Below are positions 37,394-45,983 of a stretch of 64,000 nt of DNA, in pieces. The notes under the pieces are model-generated. The model ran no database searches and was not told the DNA's origin. It saw only the letters and a list, made by a program, of their open reading frames with translations. How positions within the stretch are numbered: the stretch's first letter is position 1; each line of letters starts with the position of its first letter. Made by a program: the position numbers and the translations under genes. The stretch is taken from positions 144,116 through 208,115 of the forward strand of contig NZ_SAVB01000004.1 of the NCBI RefSeq assembly GCF_004022265.1, written 5' to 3'. This stretch comes from Paenirhodobacter ferrireducens. GTDB lineage: Bacteria; Pseudomonadota; Alphaproteobacteria; Rhodobacterales; Rhodobacteraceae.

Positions 37394-38377
37394 TCAGTTG
37401 AACAGACCGCGGAACTGCTGCAGCGCGCCCGACCGCGTCCGGGTCTGAGCGTAGGCCTGCGAGATCGTCTTCGCAATCAGGTCCTTCGGGCTCGTGTCGA
37501 ACATCGAGGTATGGACCTGATCGCCGACCGAGACCGAGACGTTCATCGGCAGCCCGCAATCGATCGTCAGGCCGAATTCCGCCAGCGTCATGCCCAGCGC
37601 CACCTCGAGATCCTCGCGCTCGATGTCGTTCACCCGCGGCACGATCGCGACAAAGCTGCCGTTACCGTAATAGGTGATCATCACCTCGAGATGGCGCAGG
37701 TTCTCGAACACCGCCTCGGCGACGTCGGTCAGGATGCCGCGAAACTCGGACGGGCTGCTCATCGAATAGAGGCTTTCCACCCGGCGGATCTGGAAGCCGA
37801 CCGCCGCCACCATGAAGCGGCGCAGACGGCTGAGCCGGTGCAGATAGTTTTCCATGGCAAGCGCGTTGATGACCCGCGGCACATCGTAAAGCGTGATCGG
37901 ATCAGCCAGTTCGAAGGGCACGGCCTGGCCCTGTTGCAGGCTGTCGATCTCGGAGCGCAGCGCCTGCGCCGCCTTCACCGAATCGGAGGCGCGCTGCTGC
38001 TCGGAATAGAGCACCTGCGCCACCCGCAGCCGCGCGCCGAGTTCCTGCACTTCGATCGGCTTGGTGATGTAATCGGTGGCGCCGGTGGCAAAGGCTGCGT
38101 CGATGAACGGCTTCTCGGTGACCGAGGTCAGCATCAGGATCGGCGTGCGCCGGTGCAGCGGATTGGCGCGGATATGGCGGACGAGCTCGATCCCGTCCAT
38201 CCCCGGCATCTTGATGTCGAGCAGGAAGGTGCTGAACAGATCACCGCCACGGCCGATCTTCTGCAACGCTTCCTCGCCGCTCATCGCATATTGCACATCA
38301 GCGTAACCGAGAGAGGACAGGACCCCTTCCATCAGCCGCAGGATGATCGGGTCGTCGTCGACCACAAGCAGTGCCAT
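37394..38377 (-). CDS. Response regulator with degenerate GGDEF-like output domain
   Basis: The 327-residue protein begins MALLVVDDDPIILRLMEGVL, with the acidic pair DDD, the phosphoacceptor aspartate in FLLDIKMPGMDG near residue 54 and the lysine in DYITKPIEV near 105. After a helical linker the last 170 residues look like a GGDEF fold (VMITYYGNGSFVAIVP near 233, NVSVSVG near 280) in which the GGDEF motif is replaced by GNGSF, so cyclic di-GMP synthesis is not expected. It is probably fed by the neighbouring kinases and HPt protein. Confidence 0.82.
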   Translation of the reverse strand: MALLVVDDDPIILRLMEGVLSSLGYADVQYAMSGEEALQKIGRGGDLFSTFLLDIKMPGMDGIELVRHIRANPLHRRTPILMLTSVTEKPFIDAAFATGATDYITKPIEVQELGARLRVAQVLYSEQQRASDSVKAAQALRSEIDSLQQGQAVPFELADPITLYDVPRVINALAMENYLHRLSRLRRFMVAAVGFQIRRVESLYSMSSPSEFRGILTDVAEAVFENLRHLEVMITYYGNGSFVAIVPRVNDIEREDLEVALGMTLAEFGLTIDCGLPMNVSVSVGDQVHTSMFDTSPKDLIAKTISQAYAQTRTRSGALQQFRGLFN

Positions 38378-38591
38378 CGTTTCGTCTCCGCTTCTGCAGG
38401 ACGGGAACACGGCCATGGGCTACACACCCTGAAGGACCGCCTTCCCTGTTGCAAACAACCATGAGACGAACGTCAGGGTTAATTCAGGCGCATTTAAGGC
38501 AATTTTTGGGAAACCATCCCGGGGCGCCGTTACCGCGACGGCAGCCACCGCGCCCCGGCGCCGCACTGCGGGCGCCGGAGCGCGGACCGGC

Positions 38592-40391
38592 TCAATCGTC
38601 CATCTTCAGCGCCGAGATGAAGGCCGATTGCGGAATCTCGACCTTGCCGAACTGCCGCATCTTCTTCTTGCCGGCCTTCTGCTTTTCCAGAAGCTTCTTC
38701 TTCCGGGTGGCGTCGCCGCCATAGCATTTCGCCGTCACGTCCTTGCGCATCGCACTGAGCGTCTCGCGCGCCACGACCCGGCCACCGATCGCCGCCTGGA
38801 TCGGGATCTTGAACATGTGCCGCGGGATCAGCTCTTTCAGCTTCTCCACCATCGCCCGGCCCCGGGCCTCGGCGCGGTCGCGGTGCACCATGATCGAGAG
38901 CGCATCCACCGGCTCGTCGTTCACCAGAATCGACATCTTCACGAGGAAATCCTCGCGGTATTCGCTGAGCTGGTAGTCGAAGGAGGCATAGCCCTTCGTC
39001 ACCGATTTCAGCCGGTCGTAGAAGTCGAACACCACCTCGGCGAGCGGCAGGTCATAGACCACCATCGCGCGCGAGCCGGCATAGGTCAGATCGAGCTGGA
39101 TACCGCGGCGGTCCTGGCACAGCTTGAGCACGTCGCCCAGATACTCGTCGGGCACCATGATCGTCGCCTTGATCCGCGGCTCCTCGATATGGTCGACATA
39201 GGTCAGATCGGGCATGTCGGCGGGGTTGTGCAGGTCGCGCACCTCGCCGTCCTTCATGTAGATCTTGAACACCACGCTCGGCGCGGTGGTGATCAGATCG
39301 AGGTCATATTCGCGCTCCAGCCGGTCGCGCACCACTTCGAGGTGCAAAAGACCAAGGAAGCCGCAACGGAAGCCGAAGCCGAGCGCCGCCGAGGTCTCCA
39401 TCTCGTAGCTGAACGAGGCGTCGTTCAGCGCGAGTTTCTCGATCGCGTCGCGCAGCGCCTCGAAGTCGTTCGCATCGACCGGGAACAGGCCGCAGAACAC
39501 CACCGGCTGCGCCGGCTTGAAGCCCGGCAGCGGCGTCGCGCAGGGTTTCTTCTCATGGGTGATGGTGTCGCCCACACGGGTGTCGCGCACCTGCTTGATC
39601 GAGGCGGTGAAGACGCCGATCTCGCCCGGGCCCAGTTCCGGGAAATCGACCATCTGCGGCTTCAGCACGGCGAGCTTGTCGATGCCGTAGACGGCGCCGG
39701 TCTGCATCATCTTGATGCGGTCGCCCTTGCGGATCACCCCATCCATGACGCGGATCATCACGACGACGCCGAGATAGGGGTCGTACCAGCTGTCGACCAG
39801 CATCGCCTTGAGCGGCGCGTCGCGGTCACCCTTCGGCGCGGGCAGCCGGTGCACGATCGCCTCGAGCACCTCGGGAATGCCGAGCCCGGTCTTCGCCGAG
39901 ATCGGGATCGCGTCCGAGGCGTCGATCCCGATCACGTCCTCGATATTCGCCTTGACCGCATCCGGATCGGCCGCCGGCAGGTCGATCTTGTTCAGCACCG
40001 GCACGATCTCGTGGCCCGCGTCGATCGCCTGATAGACGTTGGCGAGGGTCTGCGCCTCGACGCCCTGCGAGGCGTCGACGACGAGGAGCGAGCCCTCGAC
40101 GGCGCGCATCGAGCGGCTGACCTCATAGGCGAAGTCGACGTGGCCGGGGGTGTCGATCAGGTTCAGGACGTAGGTCTCGCCATCCTTCGCCGGGTATTCG
40201 ATGCGGACGGTGTTCGCCTTGATGGTGATGCCGCGTTCGCGCTCGATATCCATGCTGTCGAGCAGCTGCGCCTTCATGTCGCGCTCGGCCACCGTCCCGG
40301 TCATCTGGATGAGCCGGTCGGCGAGCGTGGATTTGCCGTGGTCGATATGCGCCACGATGGAGAAGTTGCGGATGTGATCGAGCTGGGTCAT
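38592..40391 (-). CDS. lepA: Elongation factor 4 LepA
   Basis: LepA is a ribosomal GTPase that back-translocates stalled ribosomes. The 599-residue protein starts [20 protein letters not shown], with G1 AHIDHGKST, the switch II motif DTPGHVDF and NKIDLPAA as G4. The C-terminal LepA-specific domain ends [20 protein letters not shown]. Length matches the family. The 214-bp gap to the response regulator gene contains GC-rich inverted repeats at about 38520-38580 but no clear gene. Confidence 0.98.
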   Translation of the reverse strand: MTQLDHIRNFSIVAHIDHGKSTLADRLIQMTGTVAERDMKAQLLDSMDIERERGITIKANTVRIEYPAKDGETYVLNLIDTPGHVDFAYEVSRSMRAVEGSLLVVDASQGVEAQTLANVYQAIDAGHEIVPVLNKIDLPAADPDAVKANIEDVIGIDASDAIPISAKTGLGIPEVLEAIVHRLPAPKGDRDAPLKAMLVDSWYDPYLGVVVMIRVMDGVIRKGDRIKMMQTGAVYGIDKLAVLKPQMVDFPELGPGEIGVFTASIKQVRDTRVGDTITHEKKPCATPLPGFKPAQPVVFCGLFPVDANDFEALRDAIEKLALNDASFSYEMETSAALGFGFRCGFLGLLHLEVVRDRLEREYDLDLITTAPSVVFKIYMKDGEVRDLHNPADMPDLTYVDHIEEPRIKATIMVPDEYLGDVLKLCQDRRGIQLDLTYAGSRAMVVYDLPLAEVVFDFYDRLKSVTKGYASFDYQLSEYREDFLVKMSILVNDEPVDALSIMVHRDRAEARGRAMVEKLKELIPRHMFKIPIQAAIGGRVVARETLSAMRKDVTAKCYGGDATRKKKLLEKQKAGKKKMRQFGKVEIPQSAFISALKMDD

Positions 40392-40479
40392 GGCGCGCGT
40401 ATAGCTGTAAAAACAAGGGCCGGGAAGAGGGATTGAGCGCCCTTCCCGGCCGGTTTGCGCAAGGGGTTTGCGGTCCGGT

Positions 40480-41028
40480 TCAGCGCGGGCGCGAGAGCAG
40501 CGCGCCGGGGCGGTAGCGGGCGATGGTGGCAGTCAGCCAGCCGGCGATCGCGGCCTTGATCAGGTCTCCCGGCACGAAGGGCAGCGACAGCATCAGCGCC
40601 TCGAGCGGCCCCTTGCCCAGAACCGCCATCAGCCCGAGCGTGCCGCAGGCATAAAGCACCACGATGCCACCAAGCGCCGCACCAAGACCGGCAGCGATGC
40701 CGACATGCAGCCCGTGCAGTTTCTCGACGATCAGCCCGGTGACGAAAGCCGCGGGCAGCCAGCCGATGAGGAAGCCGACGGTCGGCCCGGCGAAGACGCC
40801 CAGCCCGCCGCGCCCGCCGGCGAGCACCGGCAGGCCGAGCGCGACGATGATCTCGACCACCAGCACGGCAAGCGCGCCGCGCATCGGGCCGAGCACCGCG
40901 CCCGCCAGCATCACGCCGAGCGATTGTGCCGAGACCGGCACGCCGGAGGCGAGCGGGATCGGCGGCACGAGGCCGAGCACCGCGATCAGCGCGGCGAACA
41001 GCACGACGAGGGTGAAATTGCGTTCCAT
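40480..41028 (-). CDS. bioY: Biotin ECF transporter S component BioY
   Basis: BioY is the biotin-binding membrane subunit of the ECF importer. The 182-residue protein starts [20 protein letters not shown] and has about six hydrophobic segments; [21 protein letters not shown] and [19 protein letters not shown] are typical of the family. It is one base from bioN, giving a bioM-bioN-bioY operon as in Rhodobacter capsulatus. The start at 41028 replaces a longer reading to 41094 that overlaps bioN. Confidence 0.94.
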   Translation of the reverse strand: MERNFTLVVLFAALIAVLGLVPPIPLASGVPVSAQSLGVMLAGAVLGPMRGALAVLVVEIIVALGLPVLAGGRGGLGVFAGPTVGFLIGWLPAAFVTGLIVEKLHGLHVGIAAGLGAALGGIVVLYACGTLGLMAVLGKGPLEALMLSLPFVPGDLIKAAIAGWLTATIARYRPGALLSRPR

Positions 41029-41029
41029 G

Positions 41030-41662
41030 TCAGTCTCTCCCTTGGGGTGGGGTGGCCGGGCGCGGGGCAAGCCCGCCACGCGCACGCAGCGCATCGGCCA
41101 GATGATCCGAATCGTCGAGAAGCGAGAGCGCCAGCGGCGCGATCAGCCGCGGCCCCGGCCGGCGGCGCGAGCGCGCCCGCCAGGACAGCGCCAGAAGCTC
41201 CATCCGCCCGCGCAGCACCGGGATGAAGCGCAGCACCAGCGCGATGGCCAGCGCCGGCAGCCGCGGCGAGAGGCCGAAGCGGGCGAGCGGCCGCGCCAGC
41301 CGCTCGATCAGCGCGATGAGGTCCGGCAGCGGCGTGACCAGCGTGACGAAATTCGCCAGCGCCACCATGGTGCAGATCCGCAGGCCAAGGACGAGGCCGA
41401 GCATCGGCACCCCTTCCCAGACCTGCCAGGCGGCGATGAAGGCGACGATCCACAGCACCGGGCGCAGCGCGCGGGCGCCCTCGGCCACCGCGCGGCGGCC
41501 AAGGCTGAGATAAAGCCCTGCGGTCGCCGCCAGCGCCGCGGCAAGCGGCAGCGGGGCGGTGAGCCAGGTCAGCCCCAGCATCGCCGCTGCAAGCGCGCCG
41601 AATTTCAGCCCGACCGGCAGCCGGTGCGCCCAGCTCGTGCCCGGCAGCGCAAGGCTCAGCAT
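41030..41662 (-). CDS. bioN: Biotin ECF transporter T component BioN
   Basis: BioN is the CbiQ-like coupling subunit that links the ATPase to BioY. The 210-residue protein starts MLSLALPGTSWAHRLPVGLK, has four to five hydrophobic segments in its first half, and has the arginine-rich coupling region (GRMELLALSWRARSRRRPGP and LADALRARGGLAPR) of T components. Its start overlaps the end of bioM by 7 bp. Confidence 0.92.
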   Translation of the reverse strand: MLSLALPGTSWAHRLPVGLKFGALAAAMLGLTWLTAPLPLAAALAATAGLYLSLGRRAVAEGARALRPVLWIVAFIAAWQVWEGVPMLGLVLGLRICTMVALANFVTLVTPLPDLIALIERLARPLARFGLSPRLPALAIALVLRFIPVLRGRMELLALSWRARSRRRPGPRLIAPLALSLLDDSDHLADALRARGGLAPRPATPPQGRD

Positions 41663-42363
41663 GGCTCGTCCTGCGCGGCGGCCTGCATCGCCGCGACATA
41701 GGCGGGCAGCACTGCATCGGGCGGGCCGTCGGCAGCGACGCGCCCGGCCTCGATCCAGATCACCCGGTCATAGCCCGCGACGCGGGCCGGATCGTGGGTG
41801 ATCAGCATCACGTTCTGCGCAAGCGCCGCGATCCGCGCCTCGATCCGCAGCGCGGCGGGGATGTCGAGGCTGTTGAACGGCTCGTCGAAGAGGATCCAGC
41901 GCGGCTCCATCGCCAGCACCGCCATCAGGCAGACCAGCTGGCGCTGGCCCTGCGACAGGGTGTGGCACAGCCGCTCCTCCCAGTCGGCATGGCCGAACCG
42001 GGCGAGCATGGCACGGGCACGCTCGCGCGCCACGCCACGCGGATGGCCCTGCTGCTCGAGCCCGAAGGCCAACTCCTCGATCACCGTCGGGAAGATGATC
42101 TGGTGGTCGGGGTTCTGGAACAGGATGCCGACGGCCGAGAGCGCCCCAGCCCGGTCGCGCGCCACATCGACGCCCGCGACCCGCAGCCGCCCCGCCTGCG
42201 GCGCGATCAGCCCGGCCACCGCGCGCAGAAGCGTGCTTTTCCCCGAGCCGTTGCGGCCGACGACGCCCACGCGCCGCTCGCCGATGCGCAGGCTCAGCCC
42301 GTCGAAGATGCGGGTGCCCTCGCGCTCCAGCGTCAGGGTCTCGATCTCGATGCTGCCGTCCAT
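41656..42363 (-). CDS. bioM: Biotin ECF transporter ATPase BioM
   Basis: BioM energises biotin uptake. The 235-residue protein has Walker A GRNGSGKSTLL near residue 34, QNPDHQIIFPTV as the Q-loop region, signature LSQGQRQLV, and Walker B ILFDEPFNSLD. The ILFQNPDHQ segment is typical of ECF ATPases. Two adjacent ATGs exist (42366 and 42363); the second is better spaced (5 nt) from GGAGG. First gene of the bioMNY operon, in divergent orientation to the metal-binding gene at 42517. Confidence 0.92.
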   Translation of the reverse strand: MDGSIEIETLTLEREGTRIFDGLSLRIGERRVGVVGRNGSGKSTLLRAVAGLIAPQAGRLRVAGVDVARDRAGALSAVGILFQNPDHQIIFPTVIEELAFGLEQQGHPRGVARERARAMLARFGHADWEERLCHTLSQGQRQLVCLMAVLAMEPRWILFDEPFNSLDIPAALRIEARIAALAQNVMLITHDPARVAGYDRVIWIEAGRVAADGPPDAVLPAYVAAMQAAAQDEPC

Positions 42364-42516
42364 CATGCCCTCCGGTCGCGGTGGTTTGCCCGCTTGTCGG
42401 TCGCGGGTCAAACGAAACCCGCGCCGCAGCGCCGGCGCGCAAGAAATTCATCACGCGGGGCATTGACGCGGCGCCGGCGCGGGAGAATCTGTAGCGCAGA
42501 AGATCAGGAGGCACAG

Positions 42517-42705
42517 ATGATCCTTTCCGTCCCGAACATGACCTGCGGTCACTGCAAGGCCGCCGTCGAATCCGCCATCACCGAGGTCGGCGGCAAGGCC
42601 ATCGTCAGCCTCGAGGACCGCGAGGTCGAGGTGAACGGCCTGCCCGAATCGACCGTACTCGCCGCGCTGAAGGCCGCGGGCTACGAGGCCGAGGTCATCG
42701 CCTGA
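42517..42705 (+). CDS. Heavy-metal-associated domain protein (CopZ-like chaperone)
   Basis: The 62-residue protein starts MILSVPNMTCGHCKAAVESA and carries the metal-binding motif MTCGHC at residues 8-13. It is a single HMA ferredoxin-like domain, the size of CopZ-type copper chaperones. CAGGAGG lies 6 nt before the ATG. Metal specificity is not visible from sequence, but copper is the usual ligand. No P-type ATPase lies beside it in this window. Confidence 0.9.
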   Translation: MILSVPNMTCGHCKAAVESAITEVGGKAIVSLEDREVEVNGLPESTVLAALKAAGYEAEVIA

Positions 42706-42911
42706 GACGGCATGACCGGCCTCGGCAGACTCAAGCGGTTGGGCCGGCGACGGCCCGGCCCGCAACGGCTGCGATCGCGGTTCCCGGCAAAATTCCGCAT
42801 CGGCGATTTTTCGCCTGTTTCATTGTGAAACCTTGCGTGATCGGGTAGGATCGGCTGCTAATCGACGGGACTCGGGCAACGGCCCCACCCGCAGGAATGA
42901 GGCAGCAGCAG

Positions 42912-43208
42912 ATGAAGAAATCCCTCCTTGTGGCGGCCTGCATGATGGTCGCCGGTGCGGCCGGTGCCGGCCCGATCGACAGCGCCTGCATGAAGGCCGG
43001 GCGCGCCAACAACCGCGCGCTGTGCGGCTGCATCCAGCAGGTCGCCGACATGACGCTTGGCACCGCTGACCAGCGCCGCGCGGCGGCCTTCTTCAAGGAC
43101 CCCGACAAGGCGCAGCAGGTGCGGATGTCGGACAGCGCCTCGGACAACGACTTCTGGGCCCGCTACAAGAATTTCGCCGCGACCGCCGAATCCTACTGCG
43201 GCGGCTGA
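42912..43208 (+). CDS. Small secreted protein of a Rhodobacterales family (often called arginine transporter)
   Basis: The 98-residue protein has a signal peptide (MKKSLLVAACMMVAGAAGAG) and a mature part with four cysteines (SACMKAGRANNRALCGCIQQ and ESYCGG at the end). Related proteins are conserved in Rhodobacteraceae and sometimes annotated as arginine transporter, which I do not trust; function is unknown. An ORF start 15 bp upstream is also possible. The 3' end overlaps the convergent phosphatase gene by 16 bp. Confidence 0.75.
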   Translation: MKKSLLVAACMMVAGAAGAGPIDSACMKAGRANNRALCGCIQQVADMTLGTADQRRAAAFFKDPDKAQQVRMSDSASDNDFWARYKNFAATAESYCGG

Positions 43209-43642
43209 AGCCGGGCGAGCAGAGCGCTTGCCCCCGCCTCGATGATGTCGAGGCAGCCGTCGAAATCGCGGGTATAATAGGGATCAGGCACCTCTTCGGT
43301 GCCCGTTTCGCCATTCAGGAACAGCTCAAGCCGCGCCCGGGTGCCGGTGGGGGCCAGACGCGCAGCATCGCGCAGGTTCTGCCGGTCCATCGCCAGGATC
43401 AGGTCGAAGCGGTCGAAATCGGCGCGCACCAGTTGCCGGGCGCGCAGCGCGGCCAGATCATAGCCGCGCGCCCGCGCCGCCGCCTGCATCGGGCCATAGG
43501 GCGGCTCGCCCGCATGCCAGTCGCCGGTGCCGGCACTGTCGAGATCGAGCACAAGGCCCGCCTCCTGTGCGAGCCGGCGCACCACGCCTTCGGCGGCGGG
43601 AGAGCGGCAGATGTTGCCAAGGCAGAGAAACAGGATACGCAT
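43193..43642 (-). CDS. Low molecular weight protein-tyrosine phosphatase
   Basis: The 149-residue protein starts MRILFLCLGNICRSPAAEGV with the P-loop CLGNICRS (CX5R) and ends with the acid motif VPDPYYTRDFDGC, whose aspartate is the general acid. Length is normal. Cytosolic. Target unknown: such phosphatases act on tyrosine kinases of polysaccharide export or on arginine phosphate in other bacteria. It stands alone, convergent with the small secreted protein gene and divergent from the sirtuin gene, 28 bp away. Confidence 0.94.
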   Translation of the reverse strand: MRILFLCLGNICRSPAAEGVVRRLAQEAGLVLDLDSAGTGDWHAGEPPYGPMQAAARARGYDLAALRARQLVRADFDRFDLILAMDRQNLRDAARLAPTGTRARLELFLNGETGTEEVPDPYYTRDFDGCLDIIEAGASALLARLQPPQ

Positions 43643-43670
43643 GACGCGTTGCTAACCGAGGAGCGGGCGG

Positions 43671-44360
43671 ATGGCCAGAATCGTGTTTCTCACCGGCGCC
43701 GGGATCTCGGCCGAAAGCGGCATCCGCACCTTCCGCGCCGCGGACGGGTTGTGGGAGGATCACCGGGTCGAGGATGTGGCGACGCCCGAGGGCTTTGCCC
43801 GCGACCCCGAGCTGGTGCTGCGCTTCTACAACGAGCGCCGCGCGGCGGCGGCTGCGGCCCGGCCCAATGCCGCGCATCGCGCGCTGGCGGCACTCGAGGC
43901 CGATGGCCGGCACGAGGTGCTGGTGGTGACGCAAAACGTCGACGACCTGCACGAACGGGCGGGCACGCGCGCGCTGATCCACATGCACGGCACGTTGACC
44001 GGGGCGCTGTGCGCGGCCTGCGGCCATCGCTGGCCCGCGCCCGCAGTGATGCGGGTCACCGACCCCTGCCCCGCCTGCGCGGCGCATGCAGCCCGGCCCG
44101 ACATCGTCTGGTTCGGCGAGATGCCCTACCGGATGGAGGAAATCTGGAGCGCGTTGCGGGCGGCCGATCTCTTCGTCTCGATCGGCACCTCAGGCAATGT
44201 CTATCCGGCAGCAGGATTCGTCGCCGATGCGCGGCATGCCGGGGTCGAGACGCTCGAGCTGAACCTCGAGCCCTCGATGGGCACGCGGTTCTTCGATGCG
44301 GCACGGCACGGGCCGGCGACACAGGTGGTGCCGGACTGGGTCGCAGGGATGCTGGCCTGA
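43671..44360 (+). CDS. NAD-dependent protein deacylase (sirtuin)
   Basis: The 229-residue protein starts MARIVFLTGAGISAESGIRT, the NAD-binding GAGISAxSGI motif. QNVDDLHERAGT near residue 90, the catalytic histidine in MHGTLTG near 105, and the zinc cysteines in CAACGHRW and CPAC are present. It is of the CobB/Sir2 bacterial class III type and lacks a signal. To avoid confusion with the cobyrinate synthase gene I give no symbol. Convention would call it cobB too. Confidence 0.95.
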   Translation: MARIVFLTGAGISAESGIRTFRAADGLWEDHRVEDVATPEGFARDPELVLRFYNERRAAAAAARPNAAHRALAALEADGRHEVLVVTQNVDDLHERAGTRALIHMHGTLTGALCAACGHRWPAPAVMRVTDPCPACAAHAARPDIVWFGEMPYRMEEIWSALRAADLFVSIGTSGNVYPAAGFVADARHAGVETLELNLEPSMGTRFFDAARHGPATQVVPDWVAGMLA

Positions 44361-44366
44361 GGTCGC

Positions 44367-44432
44367 GAGGGGCGCCGCCCCTCTTCGGCTGCGCCGAATT
44401 CACCCCGAGGTATTTCGGGCAAGGAGAAAGGG
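44367..44432 (+). repeat. Dispersed intergenic repeat, copy 3
   Basis: Downstream of the sirtuin gene, a hairpin (GAGGGGCGCCGCCCCTC at 44367-44383) is followed by ACCCCGAGGTATTTCGGGCA and AGGAGAAAG. It is the plus-orientation form of the repeat. Confidence 0.75.
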
Positions 44433-44526
44433 CGCGGGCAGGCAGGGGCGCGGTGCGATGAATCGCTTGACGCGGGGGGGCTTTGCCCTTATGCCCCGCA
44501 AACAGATTTCCGGGCGCCGCCTTTGC

Positions 44527-44556
44527 GGTGTCCGCTTGGTATGAACAGGGCGGACA
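44527..44556. promoter_or_regulatory. Inverted repeat in the rpmB leader
   Basis: GTGTCCGC and GCGGACAC form a perfect 8-bp inverted repeat 14 nt apart, ending 30 bp before the rpmB start. It could be a leader hairpin or an operator. A TTGACG near 44466 may belong to the rpmB promoter. Confidence 0.35.
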
Positions 44557-44586
44557 CGCGCCCCGAGGAAACGAAGGATTGATGCC

Positions 44587-44874
44587 ATGTCGCGCGTCTG
44601 CGAACTGACCGGCAAGGGCCCGATGTCGGGCAACAATATCAGCCACGCGAACAACAAGACGCGTCGCCGGTTTCTGCCGAACCTGAACGAAGTCACCCTG
44701 ATCTCGGACGTGCTGGGCCAGTCGTTCAAGCTGCGCATCTCGGCCGCCGGCCTGCGCACCGTGGACCACCGCGGCGGGCTCGACGCCTTCCTGATGAAGG
44801 CGGCCGATGCCGAGCTGTCGGGCACCGCGCTGAAGATCAAGAAGGCGATCCTGAAGGCTCAGGCCGCCGCCTGA
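44587..44874 (+). CDS. rpmB: 50S ribosomal protein L28
   Basis: The 95-residue protein starts [20 protein letters not shown], with [20 protein letters not shown], which is the standard L28 N-terminal region. The C-terminal part is longer than in E. coli L28, as is usual in alphaproteobacteria. A clean intrinsic terminator follows at 44897. Stand-alone transcription unit. Confidence 0.97.
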   Translation: MSRVCELTGKGPMSGNNISHANNKTRRRFLPNLNEVTLISDVLGQSFKLRISAAGLRTVDHRGGLDAFLMKAADAELSGTALKIKKAILKAQAAA

Positions 44875-44896
44875 TCCGGGATGCCCCGACGAATCG

Positions 44897-44926
44897 AAAG
44901 GCCTCGCTTCGGCGAGGCCTTTTCCG
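44897..44926 (+). terminator. Rho-independent terminator of rpmB
   Basis: AAAGGCCTCGC, a TTCG loop, and GCGAGGCCTTT make an 11-bp stem running into a T-rich tract (TTTTCCGTTTT). Confidence 0.95.
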
Positions 44927-44995
44927 TTTTGCCTGCGGCATGATGACGTGCAACGGCCTCTGGCGCGGGCCCGGGCGCGCGGATATGCTGGTCTT

Positions 44996-45349
44996 ATGTC
45001 CGTGCGATCCCTGCGCCCCCTCTTCATCGCCGTGATGGCGACGATCCTCGCGGTGACGAGCCTGACCATGGCCGTCGCCCGGGGGCAGGCGCGGGTTGCC
45101 GGCGAGATCGTGATCTGCACCGGCTACGGCATCACCACGGTCACGGTGGACGACGAGGGTCACCCCACGGGCCCCGTCCACCTGTGCCCGGACATGGTGC
45201 TTGGCATGATGGCCGCGCTCGACACGCCCCCCCCGGTCCTCACGCGTCCCGAAGGACGGGTGGAGCGGATCGAGGCGTCTGCCCCCGCGCCGCTGCGGGG
45301 CAGCTCGGTGCCCCAGCCGCGGGCGCGCGATCCGCCGGCTTTCATCTGA
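44996..45349 (+). CDS. DUF2946-like periplasmic protein
   Basis: The 117-residue protein has one N-terminal hydrophobic segment (PLFIAVMATILAVTSLTMAV) and the pattern EIVICTGYGITTVTVDDEG ... VHLCPDM near residues 40-65, as in DUF2946 proteins that travel with copper genes. Two cysteines remain, possibly for metal binding. It precedes the PCuAC gene by 44 bp, so a role in copper trafficking is probable but inferred. Confidence 0.65.
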   Translation: MSVRSLRPLFIAVMATILAVTSLTMAVARGQARVAGEIVICTGYGITTVTVDDEGHPTGPVHLCPDMVLGMMAALDTPPPVLTRPEGRVERIEASAPAPLRGSSVPQPRARDPPAFI

Positions 45350-45393
45350 TCCCTTCGCATTCCGAACGTTTCTGGACAGACCGAGGACTTTTC

Positions 45394-45915
45394 ATGTTCC
45401 GCACTTCTCTTCTTGCGACCGCCGCGGCGGTCTTCCTGGCTGTGCCCGCCCTTGCCGGTGACATCACGATCAAGGACCCCTATGCCATCGCCTCGACGGC
45501 AATGTCGAAATCCGGCGCCGCCTTCATGACGATCGAGAACGCCGGCGCCAGCGACGACCGGCTGGTCGGCGTGGCCTCCGACATCGCCGAGCGGGTCGAG
45601 CTGCACACCCATATCGCCGACGCCAATGGCGTGATGAAGATGGTCGAGGTGAAGGAAGGCTTCCCGGTGCCGGCCCATGGCGAACACGTCCTGCAGCGCG
45701 GCTCCGACCACGTGATGTTCCTCGGACTGAAGCAGCCGCTGAACGACGGCGACACCGTGCATGTGGTGCTGACCTTCGAGAAGGCGGGCGAGGTGCCGGT
45801 CGACATTCCGGTCGATCTGAAGCGCGTGCCGGCCGCCTCCGCCCCCGCCGCCGGCCAGATGAACATGAACGGCATGGACCATGGCGCCATGCCCGGCATG
45901 AACATGTCGAACTGA
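45394..45915 (+). CDS. PCuAC-type periplasmic copper chaperone
   Basis: PCuAC proteins deliver Cu(I) to cytochrome oxidase. The 173-residue protein has a signal peptide ending VPALAG, then the copper site pattern ELHTHIADANGVMKMVEV with later HGEHVLQRGSDHVMFLGL, fitting the H(M)X10MX21HXM motif. The C terminus adds a Met/His-rich tail (MNMNGMDHGAMPGMNM) not needed for the fold but likely to bind copper. It lies after a DUF2946-like gene and before a strong terminator. Confidence 0.93.
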   Translation: MFRTSLLATAAAVFLAVPALAGDITIKDPYAIASTAMSKSGAAFMTIENAGASDDRLVGVASDIAERVELHTHIADANGVMKMVEVKEGFPVPAHGEHVLQRGSDHVMFLGLKQPLNDGDTVHVVLTFEKAGEVPVDIPVDLKRVPAASAPAAGQMNMNGMDHGAMPGMNMSN

Positions 45916-45937
45916 GCCCGCCCACCCCGGCACAGCG

Positions 45938-45964
45938 AAACGCCGCCCCGAGGGGCGGCGTTTT
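45938..45964 (+). terminator. Rho-independent terminator after the PCuAC gene
   Basis: AAACGCCGCCCC and GGGGCGGCGTTT form a 12-bp stem with a 2-nt loop and a short T tract. It also lies 20 bp from the end of the convergent meaB gene. Confidence 0.92.
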
Positions 45965-45983
45965 CCATTTCCGCGGTTTTTCC

